Of a stretch of DNA of 64,000 nt, positions 1 through 10,158 are shown piece by piece. The notes under the pieces were generated by a model. It did no database searches, was not told the origin of the DNA, and saw only the letters and a list, made by a program, of their open reading frames with translations. Position numbers and translations under genes: made by a program. Each line of letters starts with the position of its first letter. Position 1 is the first letter of the stretch. Source of the stretch: Mesaphorura yosii (Eukaryota > Arthropoda > Collembola > Poduromorpha > Tullbergiidae); assembly GCA_009869945.1 (NCBI GenBank), contig WIXG01000284.1:1-64000 (forward strand), given 5' to 3'.

Positions 1-1986
1 GAATAATATTAATGTTACGAGAAAATAATACCTGGACGCGAGGGAAAGAATCCATCGTTTTCCTTTGCTTCTCTAGCAAGTGCCTGATTTTGAGATTGTG
101 TCTTCCTTTCTTCAAAAACAATGAAAGGAGTCTGGTCAGTCTGCTGAGGTCGAGTAGCAGAAGGCGCGAGAGGTTGAACAAGTGGAACTGAAATCGGATC
201 ACAAGTGACAAATGCCAACTACGAGGAGGAACTAGGAAAAACTAGCGAGAAATTACCAAAAAATACCTGGACGGGGACGCAAAAATCCATCATCATCCAT
301 TGCCTCTCTAGTAACTGCTTCATTTTGAGCTTGTGCCTCCCTTTCTTCAGATGCAATGGTAGAAGTCTGCTGAGGAGCAGCAGAAGCCATTAGGGATGAA
401 GCAGAAGGAACTGAAATAGGATCACAAGTGCTTACAACTAGCAAATACGGACGAGGAATTATGATAAAAATACCTGAATGTGGGTGACCAAATCCCTCAT
501 CGTCCTTTATCTCACTTGCAAGTACCTCATTTTGAGATTGTGCTTTCCTCTCCTCAGAACCAATGAAGGAAATCTGCTGAGGAGCAGCAGAAGGTGTAAG
601 CGGTTGGGCAACAGGAACTGAAACAGGGATAAGATCAAAAGTTTACAAGCAACTAAGAACGAGAAATTCTGAAAAAAATACCTGAACCTTGGCGAAAGCA
701 TCGGTCATCATTCTTTGCCTCTCTAGCAAGTGCTTCATTTTGAGATTGTGCATTTTCTTCTGCAGCAATGAAACGAGTCCGCTGAAGACTCTGAAGAGCA
801 GCAGAAGCCTTCAGGGGTCGAATAAATGGAGCTAAAATAGGATCACAAGTGCTTATGATCAACAAATGCGAGGAGAAATTTTGAGGAAAAGTACCCATTA
901 AGCGCTGCTTCTTCACAGGAACTGTCATTTGATACAACTCGTTCCATCGACTCGACACCCCACTAGAAAATTTTTCAACCACTGAGGCAGATTTCTTCCA
1001 AGTCACTTCAGAGAGATCTTGCTTCTTGTGTACGAAGTATTCAGCAAATTGTACGCACTTCTTCTTGAATTGCTCCCAATGTTCCTTCTGCTCCTTTAGT
1101 TTCAATTTTAATGTTGATTCCAACTTATTTAGATTTAATTGACGTTTCTTCAAAATTTCTTGCGACCGTTTAACTTCCTGCTTTAGTTGCGCAAACATCT
1201 GTCCTTCAGGACTTTCTTCAAAGACCGCATCATAAAACTCCTGTGACAAATAAAAAATGTTCTCAGAGTGCTTCATTTTATTAGTCATTTGCTTTAGACT
1301 TCTGACAGAATAGCACCGAGGCATGTTTAAATAAAATTATCTTACCTGGCGCCTTTGCATTAATATTGAAAATTGTCTTAACTTCTCTTCTCGCGCAGTC
1401 TTCAACTTGTCAATTAGCATGTGTTTCTTTGTTAGTCGTTCTTGCATTTCAGCCAATGTTGTCTCATTTTCCTGAATCTCCTTTTGAACACTAGAAAATT
1501 AAACGCGCACGGCTTAAAGCGGCTTAGCATGCTAGAATCAGCAATGCTGATCAATTGGTTGTTAGAATCGACAGCATATCTTACGAGTCTTTCTTGGATT
1601 TGATGGTTTGGTACTCTGCCTCCGATACTTGATGTTTTAAGCGCAAATCAGCAGCTTTCTTCCTTAACTCTTCATTTTGATCTTGAAGATTTTTTCTTAC
1701 CGAAGTCAGATCTGAAGATGGACAATTGGGTCAAGTTGGAATTCGAGCAAATTGAAAGACAATTACAAAGACCCATGAGTACGAGTTTATTGTAACTGAA
1801 ATGTGTCCACTTACGAGCAACAAAGTCTTCTTCAGCCAAAAGTTTCAGTTCTTTTTGTCGCTGCTCAGCATTAAAAGTTCCCAATGCAGTGTACATGGAG
1901 GAATCTCCAGATGAGTACGAAGGCCTCCCGAATCCGTTTGGATGAGAACTTGGAATGTTCTCTTTATTATTCTCACTGTCCTCCAT
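1..1986 (-). CDS. Coiled-coil protein with KEN motif and tandem repeated exons (3' end outside window)
   Basis: Exons read from splice motifs and phase: 1815-1986 (ATG), 1585-1711, 1346-1490, 895-1240, then repeat exons 682-831, 474-617, 267-410 and 32-187, continuing past the left edge. The N-terminus is hydrophilic and carries MEDSENNKENIPSS, which contains a KEN tripeptide at residues 8-10, the form used by APC/C degrons. The next four exons encode long charged heptad-like helices rich in K, E, Q and L with almost no prolines, so a coiled coil is likely. After the helices the protein becomes a chain of about 50-residue units (see the repeat entry). An in-frame upstream ATG at 2034 exists; I prefer 1986 because the stretch between looks like leader sequence. 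I do not recognise the family. A cell-cycle or centrosome role would be a guess based only on the KEN motif and coiled coil. Confidence 0.7.
32..831 (-). repeat. Tandem array of four duplicated phase 1-1 exons
   Basis: Four exons, 682-831 (150 bp), 474-617 (144 bp), 267-410 (144 bp) and 32-187 (156 bp), recur every 207-223 bp with their introns. Each begins after an intron end of the form TTGTGATCC(T/G)ATTT(C/T)AG or a close variant and ends in a CAG-type donor followed by GTA. Every length is a multiple of three and both borders are phase 1, so any copy can be skipped or added without a frameshift. The peptides share the order (V/A)P..., a Pro/Ala/Ser/Gln segment, E(E)xxAQSQNExxxRE, then DD/ND and an aromatic residue, then a basic G-containing end. 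The array may continue to the left of the window. Confidence 0.85.
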
Positions 1987-2948
1987 TTTGTCGATGCTGG
2001 TCAAATCAAAAGGAGTCAACAATCTTACACACAAGGCACTTTGTAAGTTCTGAAGTTCTTGGAAATTAACTTAAAACTTGTAGAAGAGTGTAGTACTGAT
2101 CGCACGAACGAGACTCCACAAAGTTATGCAAGCGACTGAAATGGAAATGGTGTAAACGTTTCTGGCAATCCAATCGTTGAGACGATGTAGAAACTCCAAA
2201 TTCATTGAAACTTGAGCGTGGAGAAATCCGATTGAAAATTCTGAAGAAAGCCGAACAATCCAAATCTGTGAGATCTCCCCACGAAATCTGTGTGTAAAAA
2301 ATTCGGCATGTAAAGTCGTTAAAATCACTTACGTTCGCATCAGCAGCGACACAAAAGCTTGTAGAGATGATTATGGTTAGCAATTATCAGGCTATCCCGG
2401 TTCTAGTAATTGATAAGCGATAATGAATGAATTGACGAAGACGGATCGAGCCTTTGTTCAAGTGACTTTTTAGTCACAAGCCTGGATTGGAGGTTGAACA
2501 ATCCACCTGACTTTTCAAAACATTTGGCACGTGGTGGATCGACTTAGTGACTGCTTGTAAATTAAAACTCGACCTAAACTTGTTTCTAATTAACTAAATT
2601 GAACCAGTAATTAATTCTAAGAACATAGAGTGAACGTATTGATTGGCATGTAATAGCATGGAACAGCAGACAAGACACCGACGTGTGGATTGGATTTAGT
2701 AAATAAGCAGCTTCTAATATCCGGCACGATAACATTGGATTGGGGTAAGTCATCTTACGACGATTTCTTATCTGTAATTACAATCACGATATACGAGTCC
2801 AACTCAAATTATGATGGATCCACTCTTTATTTGCACAATTTTTACCTTTACCTTAGTGGCTATGCCAGTGGCTTGGATTTCCAGACTTGGGCTAGTCTGA
2901 GGAAGCGACAATACCCGCCTCAGCTTCAGGCTGTGCCAGACTCGACTA
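1987..2948. other. Intergenic or 5' region between divergent genes
   Basis: This is the shared upstream region of the minus-strand coiled-coil gene and the plus-strand HAD gene. Short open frames are present on both strands, but none has convincing splice sites or recognisable protein character. It probably holds both promoters and 5' UTRs; no clear TATA box was seen. Confidence 0.5.
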
Positions 2949-4036
2949 ATGGCCATTCATAGGATAAGATTGATCACATTTGATGTCACTGGCACTCTTC
3001 TAAAATTCCGGAAGCCACCGGTCGAGTTCTATAAAGAATGGGGACGGAAACATGGCGTTATTATTGAAGATACTCAAAAGTTAGAAAATGTGTTCAAAAA
3101 AACTTGGACAAGGCTAAACGAAGAATCTCCACACTTTGGAGTTCGATGGGAGACGTGGTGGATGCGCTTCGTTGTCCAAACTTTTCGAGGGGTAAGAGTC
3201 TCTCTATCTTAGATAAGTTCTAGGTAGTTCTTATTCACCCTCTCACTTCTTTTGTACAGAGTTCAGCAGTTCTAGCCGGCACAGACAGATCACCACCCGA
3301 AACCAAACTACTGCACATTGCGAAAGACTTGATTCAAGAATTCAGCACTGCCAACTTCTGGGAATGTAAACATGGTGCCTTACCCTTGCTGGAAGCGCTA
3401 AAAACTCACTATTCACTAAAAATTGGCATCATATCGAATTTTGACCCAAGATTGCACCACATTTTAACTGCTACAAATATCAGAAAGTATTTCGACCATG
3501 TGATGATTTCACATGAGTACCAAATGAGCAAACCAGATGTAAGCTTTATTCTGCAGGACTAGCACGACACAAAATTGATAAACTTACCGATTCAATCTTC
3601 TGTTTCAGGTACAGTTGTTTAACACTGCCTTAGAAGAAATTGGTGGTAACTTATCTCCTAGTCAAGCCTTGCACGTAGGTGATAATTATGAATTGGATTA
3701 TATCGGAGCAAGAAAAGCCGGATGGAATTCTATTCTGGTCGGTGCCAAGGAGGAAGTTGTTGCATCCGCCAAGGCAAAGATGAATGAAAAGGAAGTGCTA
3801 TTCTTATTGGGTGAACCGTTTTTAAATCTTCTAGATTTAGAGGAACTACTGAATCATTTCTATCGAGAAGGTAATTAAGTTTCCCTCCAAAGGAACGTCA
3901 TTGTGCACCTTGAATTGATACATGAATGTCTGAATTGATAAATCTGATGTTTTTCTTTTTAGGTTTGCTTTTGCGACCCACCGATCAGTTTGGTCAATCG
4001 AAACCGAAAGGCAATGGCAAAAACGTGCTATCTTGA
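2949..4036 (+). CDS. HDHD3: HAD-superfamily hydrolase-like protein, HDHD3 type
   Basis: Exons 2949-3191, 3260-3538, 3609-3870 and 3963-4036 join in phase and give 285 aa. If the last intron is retained, translation stops at 3878 (263 aa), close to the roughly 250 aa usual for HDHD3. The N-terminus RIRLITFDVTGTLL is HAD motif I. Motif II is SNFD, the KPD of motif III ends exon 2, and motif IV is GDNYELDYIGA. The second acidic residue of motif I (DxD) is Thr here; vertebrate HDHD3 also lacks it as I recall, so phosphatase chemistry may be weak or absent. The cap region is a short alpha-helical insert with a WETWW segment, as in HDHD3. The cellular role of the family is poorly known. The start was chosen because MAIHRIRL lies directly before motif I. 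Confidence 0.88.
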
Positions 4037-4351
4037 TGGTAGAAATGTTTAGTTCCTTTCCTTCAAGTCTGGATGGTTGCAACATGTTAACGAAGGAGGC
4101 TTGAGCTGAATTGAAAGAATCCACGGCTAGCTACATAAACTACAAGTACGCCAAAATGATGTCAAACGACAAATTGTTCCTCGTTTGTGTCCACGTACGA
4201 AGACTGTATTCACTGCTAAGAACAGAAAAAATACTTCGATGTAGCTTGTACATTTAGGAAAGTTCACTTGTTCACTAAGAAAAAGAGAACAACATTATTA
4301 TGCTTGAGTTAGTATTTACGGCTACGTCACTGTTATTTATGTCCTGACTTT

Positions 4352-4357
4352 AATAAA
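4352..4357 (+). terminator. AATAAA polyadenylation signal of the HDHD3-like gene
   Basis: An AATAAA lies 316 bp after the predicted stop, in sequence without other coding signal. It is the first canonical signal on this strand after the gene; a second occurs near 4400. Confidence 0.5.
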
Positions 4358-4504
4358 TGCCGACTAAAGATCGTTAAAATATTTTGAAAGCCTTGAAAGC
4401 AATAAAAATCAACAGCGAACTGAACCGAAAGGTTCACTCATCCTTCTCATTAGCAAATCACTTCGTGTACTCGAATTGCGGCACGAGGCACATGCGGTAT
4501 TGAT

Positions 4505-4609
4505 TTAGGCTTTGACTAACTTGGCGGCGAATTTGGCCCTCACGTCCTTCAGCTCACTTCGTCCCAATGAGTCCGTGGGTTTGGTACGAACTCCGTTTTT
4601 TGTTACCAC
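4505..4609 (-). CDS. Possible last exon of a small basic protein (unidentified)
   Basis: Read on the minus strand after an intron end TTGCTAG, this frame codes 34 residues and a stop. It starts VVTKNGVRTKP and ends with a Lys/Arg/Ala-rich helix finishing KLVKA. The composition looks like a real protein end and not random frame translation, but no upstream exon could be joined with confidence. A candidate is the Arg/Lys-containing frame near 4640-4740. The family is not recognised. Confidence 0.25.
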   Translation of the reverse strand: MVTKNGVRTKPTDSLGRSELKDVRAKFAAKLVKA

Positions 4610-4972
4610 CTAGCAAGCAAACTTAATCCAGCGGAACTTAATTTGTAATTTCATGAGCCCAAACTTTTGATTTCAGGTTGATCATATTCCTCGGTTTAAT
4701 GGCAACTCCATCTCTCAGTGAGTCGTAGCAGGAGGAGGTGTACTTACAACAAAACACCCAAAGCATGGAGCTTCTTAATCGTTCATATCGTTTTCCAGAA
4801 ACACCCACTGACACCGCTTCATCCGCACGAAAACCTGTCCACGTACAGCGCTTGTATGCGGAAGGCAAAGTTCAAATGGGTGAAGGAGGCGAAGCAGTTG
4901 GCGGCCATGGACTTCAACCGATAAGTCCCATGCCATGGGGTGGTGCGGATCTCGATACTGCAGTTAACATAG

Positions 4973-5192
4973 TTACGTGGCTGTGGCGCCAACGCCAATG
5001 GTCGTCAGTAGCCTTGGGCTTGGTGGTCTCGGATATGGCTACCCACACTATCAGGGCTATCACCCGTTTGGGTATGGCTATCATCCGCTTGGGTACGACT
5101 ACATGGGATACGGCGGACTGGGTGGAGTCAATGGGCCTGGCATTCACCTGCACGCCAACCTTGGATATGGCAATTCACCATTCTACATTTAA
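4973..5192 (+). CDS. Gly/Tyr-rich small protein (last exon)
   Basis: After a possible intron end (AACATAG) this frame encodes about 72 residues dominated by G, Y, P and H. It has repeated GYGYP, GYHPFGYGYHPLGY and GYGGLGG-type units and ends SPFYI. Such compositions are known from arthropod secreted, cuticular and antimicrobial peptides, but no family can be named from composition. The first exon with a signal peptide was not found; upstream frames are of low quality, so the gene may begin well upstream or be partly degraded. Confidence 0.45.
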
Positions 5193-5892
5193 TTACCGTT
5201 CTACAGTGACCGACTAGAGAACCTTTGTGAAGTACGCATGGATTGTGTGATTCTTATTTCACTCGATGAATCACAAATTCTTGCGCTGAAATTAAGGACT
5301 GGTCTGGCACCAATCAGAAATGTTGTGATCAATTCTCTCAGGCTCAAATTTTTAAGGATATCAACGGCACGAAAAGCATTTCGACGAATGAATGAACCCA
5401 CTTCACAATACGAGGCTCATTTGAAGACTTTTTCATGGAAACATTCGCCTCGTCTCCTCCGAAGGCGCTAAACCAATCTGAAGCTAAAGGCCAATGAGAT
5501 CCCTGATTTGGAATCGTAGATTTTGAAACCATTCACAGGTTACAGCTTTGTGCCAACCCGTTCAAAATTGCCCATGATTTCCCATTTTCCAATTCCATTG
5601 TAAATAGAATCTCCCGATGAAAAAATGTCAGACACAGTATCAGCACCGTCTGACGGCGCCGAACGTCAAGAACAATCCAAGCCTATCTGGGAAAGCCAAG
5701 GAAAGGGTCCTAGTACCGAGAATGACAGTGGACACACGCGCAGAAGGACAACCTGCTCCCAAGTCCAGGGTTGTGTGTTCTGGCTTGCAGCCTACAACTG
5801 CGATTAAAGTAGTTAGTCTACTGGCTTGGAATTTTGCGCACCATTAAACCTGACCTGCACTATTGACTTGGTCTTCTGTGTTCTTATCCTAG

Positions 5893-6783
5893 ATGATGAT
5901 CTTCTATTGGTGCCTGTGCAACGCATTCTCTTCATACATAGACGTCGTCGTTGCCCAGTACCGCGTTCGAACTCGATATTGGCAACATGTACACGAGCAC
6001 GTTCAACGCGAGTATTTCTTGAAGCCCAATGAAGATTCCGACTATCATGAAGCAACAATTTATATAAACGGTAAGTTTACGCTTCTTCAATCTCTATAAG
6101 ACGTGACTACATTACTCTGGTATCAATGTGATTAATATTTTCTATTCGGCAATGGGCATGTGGCTTGTTTGCGTATTCGAGTTCATTATAAATCTTGTCT
6201 TTTGCTGAAGTGCGATGATATTTCAAGAGCTGGATACGTAAGCGTTGTGGGGACTGAACTAAAAACAAAATCATTTGAAAATTGTGGTGATTGTTGCCAT
6301 TGCCATTTTAGGTGGATACGTGCCCTATCTCGCGGTCAATCCCTTCATAAATTCTGTACTTGGTTGTCTTCTTAGCTCAGGCCATTCTGTTAACGCTGTT
6401 CATCACCGAGATGCATGACGCTTCTTTGAAAACTGCGAAGCCTTTGGCATCTCGCGAGATTAACAAGACAGAATTTGTAATTGTAGTCTGGACCCTGATG
6501 TCTTGTGAGTACGTATTATTCTTGCTCAACGTTTGGTTCGTCACGTGGAAGTTGCATTCAGAAATGCGGTGTCCGAAGGAGTAAGATTTAACCCAGCGTA
6601 TGTCCCGTACGCGTACCAATATCAAGGACCAATCACCACGGGGGTGTCATGGTTGTGCTGACTCCAGTTTACGCGCCTTACACAGGGGTTGGAACTCCGT
6701 ACCACAATAACCCGTACGGGCAGGCGCGCCGGCTGATGCGCACCATTATTTCACTCCTTTGGTCACTTGCAATCCCAAGCTAG
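5893..6783 (+). CDS. Multi-pass membrane protein with Tyr/Pro-rich tail, possibly frameshifted
   Basis: Exon 5893-6070 follows a good acceptor and ends in a strong GTAAGT donor in phase 1. It joins in phase to 6376 after CTTCTTAG, giving hydrophobic segments (AILLTLFIT..., EFVIVVWTLMSCEYVLFLLNVWFV) separated by charged loops. After about 6580 the coding signal becomes Tyr/Pro-rich (NPAYVPYAYQYQ, then VYAPYTGVGTPYHNNPYG) but lies in two frames. Either a very short intron (about 6582-6627) or small insertions or deletions, one at a run of five G near 6640, are needed to reach the stop at 6781. An upstream frame at 5625 (MSDTVSAPSD) may be the first exon. The function is unknown, and decay or sequence error cannot be excluded. 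Confidence 0.4.
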
Positions 6784-6806
6784 TCAAGCTTACTATTACT
6801 TTCGTG

Positions 6807-6812
6807 AATAAA
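6807..6812 (+). terminator. AATAAA polyadenylation signal
   Basis: AATAAA lies 24 bp after the predicted stop of the Tyr/Pro-rich membrane protein. This supports the idea that the locus is or was a transcribed plus-strand gene. Confidence 0.4.
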
Positions 6813-8899
6813 ATCACCATTAACCATTAACTCATTAACCCAAATATCATCAACCCGACCGACCACGGGTTAATGTCATCTATTTCTTTTCGTGGAAGCG
6901 GAATTTTTCGGTAAGAGGAAAGAATGCAATACGCAATGAAAGTGCACAAAGTTCCGCCTCAATTGCTCCATGCCTGCCAAGGAGGTTAATGCGATGATCT
7001 GACAATTCATGCTGTGTCTCGGTCATTGTCACGCGCGACACGTTGTAATTCTCGATTACATGCAACATGAGAATCTTGACTTCATTCACTAAGAAACTGC
7101 AAAAGATTGTAATGTTAACAAATGCAATCAGACAGAAAACAAGCTATAATCTTTAAAGCGTCGTTCTTATTGGCATTCATATCTCTGAGAGAAATGTGAT
7201 TGATAGCTCAAAATAGCTTCTTATGGTGCCTAATTTAATAAGAACCCTTGTAGCACCGGTGTGTGAAGATGATTAATGATTTAATGATGATTCGGTCGAA
7301 CGTGCGAAGGATTCTCCATCAGATAAGTGTTCACTTCTGACGTTTGTATCAGTTTTGACAATCTATATTTGATTGACCTGACAAGTGAATCAGCATTCGG
7401 CATCTTCATCTTGTGTAAGTAACTCACAAGAGTCGGATTGTCAAGAGTAAGATTTCGCTACTTTATTCTCTGGCATCAAAATGGGAACCAATTCACCTGT
7501 TTAAAACAACAAGCACGGATCACAATAGATTATAATAGGAAAAAATAATATGTTACCCTAAGATTGAGCACCGTAAGCGCGATTGCATTCAGAAGGGACG
7601 AAAGGAGAGTTTACTCGGACATCCATTTATTACTTTCAACAATAAGATTTGCAGACTGCAACATTCAATATGAATATTTTTCTCATCTTGTAGTATATAA
7701 TATTTGATTTCGAAGATATTTATTGCACCGTAATTGTTTTATCGATTCCGCATATTCCTTTATAATTACTGACAGCACATTAATGCTATATAAATGTACG
7801 AATTGAATAGCACAGCACGTTGGAATCTGACTCTTGTTTGTGTCCGTCCTTCTGTCTGTTGTTGTCAATCTTCAAAGGTTTACAAACAATGGAATCGCCG
7901 AATTTTTGCCGAGTGATTCGAAGAAGCATCTTCAAATAAACGCATTTCGTATTGCGATGCCTTAAGTCTAAAAAATATTACCATTGCGATGGGATTGCGG
8001 TTTCCGTTGTCTTTTGGACACCTGCCGTATCGAAACAGCGCATGCAGCGGCTCGTGAACTCCCTCGCTCCGGGTTACTTGAACCAAACTTAATTAATTTC
8101 GAAATGCAATGCAAAGCAATGCAATGCAGGTTGCAAGTACGGGTTCCTTTATTTGGTTCGTTCACAATGGACAATCAACGGTGGACAGTGAGTAAGCTAT
8201 TATCTCTATCTTGTTACAACGCAAGAATAGACTCACACAAATTCTCAGATGTGATTCGCATCTGCATCTGAATGGCCATAAAAAGCCATCGACAGTCTCA
8301 GGTTGAACTTGAGCGTCTTCTGTGTTTTGTGGTGCAAAAAACCAATTATCTCCTCAACGCATGTCTTCGACAGTTCGGTCGAACTGCGAACCAGTGCAGT
8401 TGCATGCGGGTTAGAGGACTGACGACACTAACGAGGCTGAGAAGATCAGTTGATGGCTGCCTTGGCTTGTCTCAACTTTATCGGAACTACCGCATCACGC
8501 ACACGAATCACAATCAATCAAGGCACGCCAAAATATTTAGTACGTTTTTCCTCTGGTGCATGGTGTTGGTTGAGGTTCAAGAAATTGTGAACAGGACAAG
8601 ATATTTGAGACAAGCTGATGCACCGTCGTGAGGAACAAGAAACGCTGATGAGGCTACCGTGCAAGATAAATATTGACATTGCAGACCTGAACTGTGTAGC
8701 TAATTATGATCTCGATCCGTGGTGAAAAATTCAACCGAATACTTTTGAACAATTCGTGAGACTTCATTTACTACGAAAGATGGTCGCCACAAGTGAACTT
8801 GAAATGAGTTCGGTGTGAGTGCGGTACAGTTCGCAGTCTCATATTTCCTAGAACTTACGCGAGTGTCCAGTCCCGAATACACAGAAAAGGTCTGATACG
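6813..8899. other. Non-coding stretch
   Basis: Only short scattered open frames occur here. The longest, 119 aa at 8272-8631, has no domain, no signal peptide and an unusual composition, so I do not call it. A perfect palindrome, CAGTTCGGTCGAACTG, occurs near 8370. No RNA gene was recognised. Confidence 0.5.
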
Positions 8900-9840
8900 A
8901 TGGTGTTTTCTGTCCAATTTCTTGCGCCGATCCCCTACCTGTTGGTTCTTATTGGATTTAATGAAGTAAGTGACTTGTGACTTTCATGGAGATGTCTTTG
9001 TGCCCCAATTGGACACATAGACATGCCGTACTTCGTTGTTAGACGTTGATTTTAATCCAATTATCCACACAGGTGCACCTCCAGCAAACATTTATACGCT
9101 CCTGCAACGATCCACTCGTTCTGAATCACATAAACCTGTACTCGCACACTTATTGCGATCATGCGTGTGGTTTCACAACGAATCTGCCAACCACCTGCTC
9201 GCCTCAAGGTTTCTGCGTCTGTCCCTGTGATCCAACCGTAAGATTCCATGATTTACCTGGTTGAACCAAATCGCGAGATACTGCACCTGCCATGCCATCC
9301 CAAATTTTGGTTGAATTACAGCTTCCGCAGGCAACCTTCGCGACAGACATTTGCCCACAAGCCGGCGATATTCCCGACACGGATCCAAATGCAATGCCGA
9401 TGTGCCAAGCGCAGTGCGCAGCTCTTTGCCCAGGTGGTCAGGGTCAAATCTGTGGTGAGATTGCCATCACAAACGGAAAAATATGCACATGCATCTGTCC
9501 ACCGTCGGCATGCCCCGGCACTGTAGTCCCGACGGTTCCAACTACAACTCCAGCTCCGGTCCAGCAGACATTCGTGATTATTCCATGGCCGTTGCTGCTG
9601 AAGAAATTCCTGCTTTGGTTGAAGCTTGTCGCGACTAAACTCTACATTTTTGTCCTGCTTCTAGTGAGTTGGTTCCTGAAGTACTTGTACCTGAAATTCG
9701 TGTTTCTTGTACTGTACGAAGCATTTCTACTCATTTTGAGCAAGTTGATGCGCAGATTAGCGCGTGTACTAATGCCAGTGCTGAGGCAGATTTTTCAAGT
9801 TGTGGCTAATCATTTTGTACTGACAGATCCTGATAATTAA
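8900..9840 (+). CDS. Secreted or membrane protein with two tandem CS-alpha-beta-like Cys domains and hydrophobic tail
   Basis: Three exons, 8900-8965, 9073-9237 and 9331-9840, all in phase 0, give 246 aa. Exon 1 is a signal peptide (MVFSVQFLAPIPYLLVLIGF). Exon 2 is one Cys-rich domain with spacing C-x17-C-x3-C-x9-C-x5-C-x-C-x-C. Exon 3 opens with a second domain of the same plan (C...C-x3-C...C...C-x-C-x-C), so domain and exon borders agree. The CxxxC...CxC pattern is that of CS-alpha-beta peptides such as arthropod defensins. A Thr/Pro linker (VPTVPTTTPAPVQ) follows. The last 85 residues or so are very hydrophobic and aromatic with scattered Lys/Arg (WPLLLKKFLLWLKL and onward), enough for two or three membrane helices or a membrane-active amphipathic region. 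The function is not known; innate defence is an inference from the fold only. Confidence 0.8.
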
Positions 9841-10158
9841 ACCAGTTGCCATTAAATGCCAACGAATACAAACTCTCATATGAAATCCCGTTTATAACAA
9901 TTAATTGTGAAAACATAACGAACTTTTACATTTTTAATTTCAGCGTAAAATATGAATTATTTTTGGACATCACCATCCTAGCAGGATGGAATTAAAGCTT
10001 GATTGTATCACAATTTGTAATTTGTAAGATTTACTCTTATTGCTTTGATACCATCAGACAAATAGGAATGGAAACTTCTTTCGATGCGAACAGACCATAA
10101 AATATTTGATTTGAGTATGCACTAAAATAACAGGAAGAGAAAAAAATAGTAACTGAAA
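9841..10158. other. 3' region between convergent genes
   Basis: This short AT-rich stretch separates the stop of the Cys-rich gene from the stop of Dicer on the other strand. It should hold both 3' UTRs. No canonical AATAAA was found on either strand. Confidence 0.5.

Noticed and set aside
4481-4500. GGCACGAG resembling a cDNA library adaptor
   Set aside because: An 8-base match is expected by chance in 64 kb, and the flanks are ordinary genomic sequence.
8272-8631. 119-aa plus frame
   Set aside because: Composition is random-like (many Arg/Cys/Leu), with no domain and no splice context.
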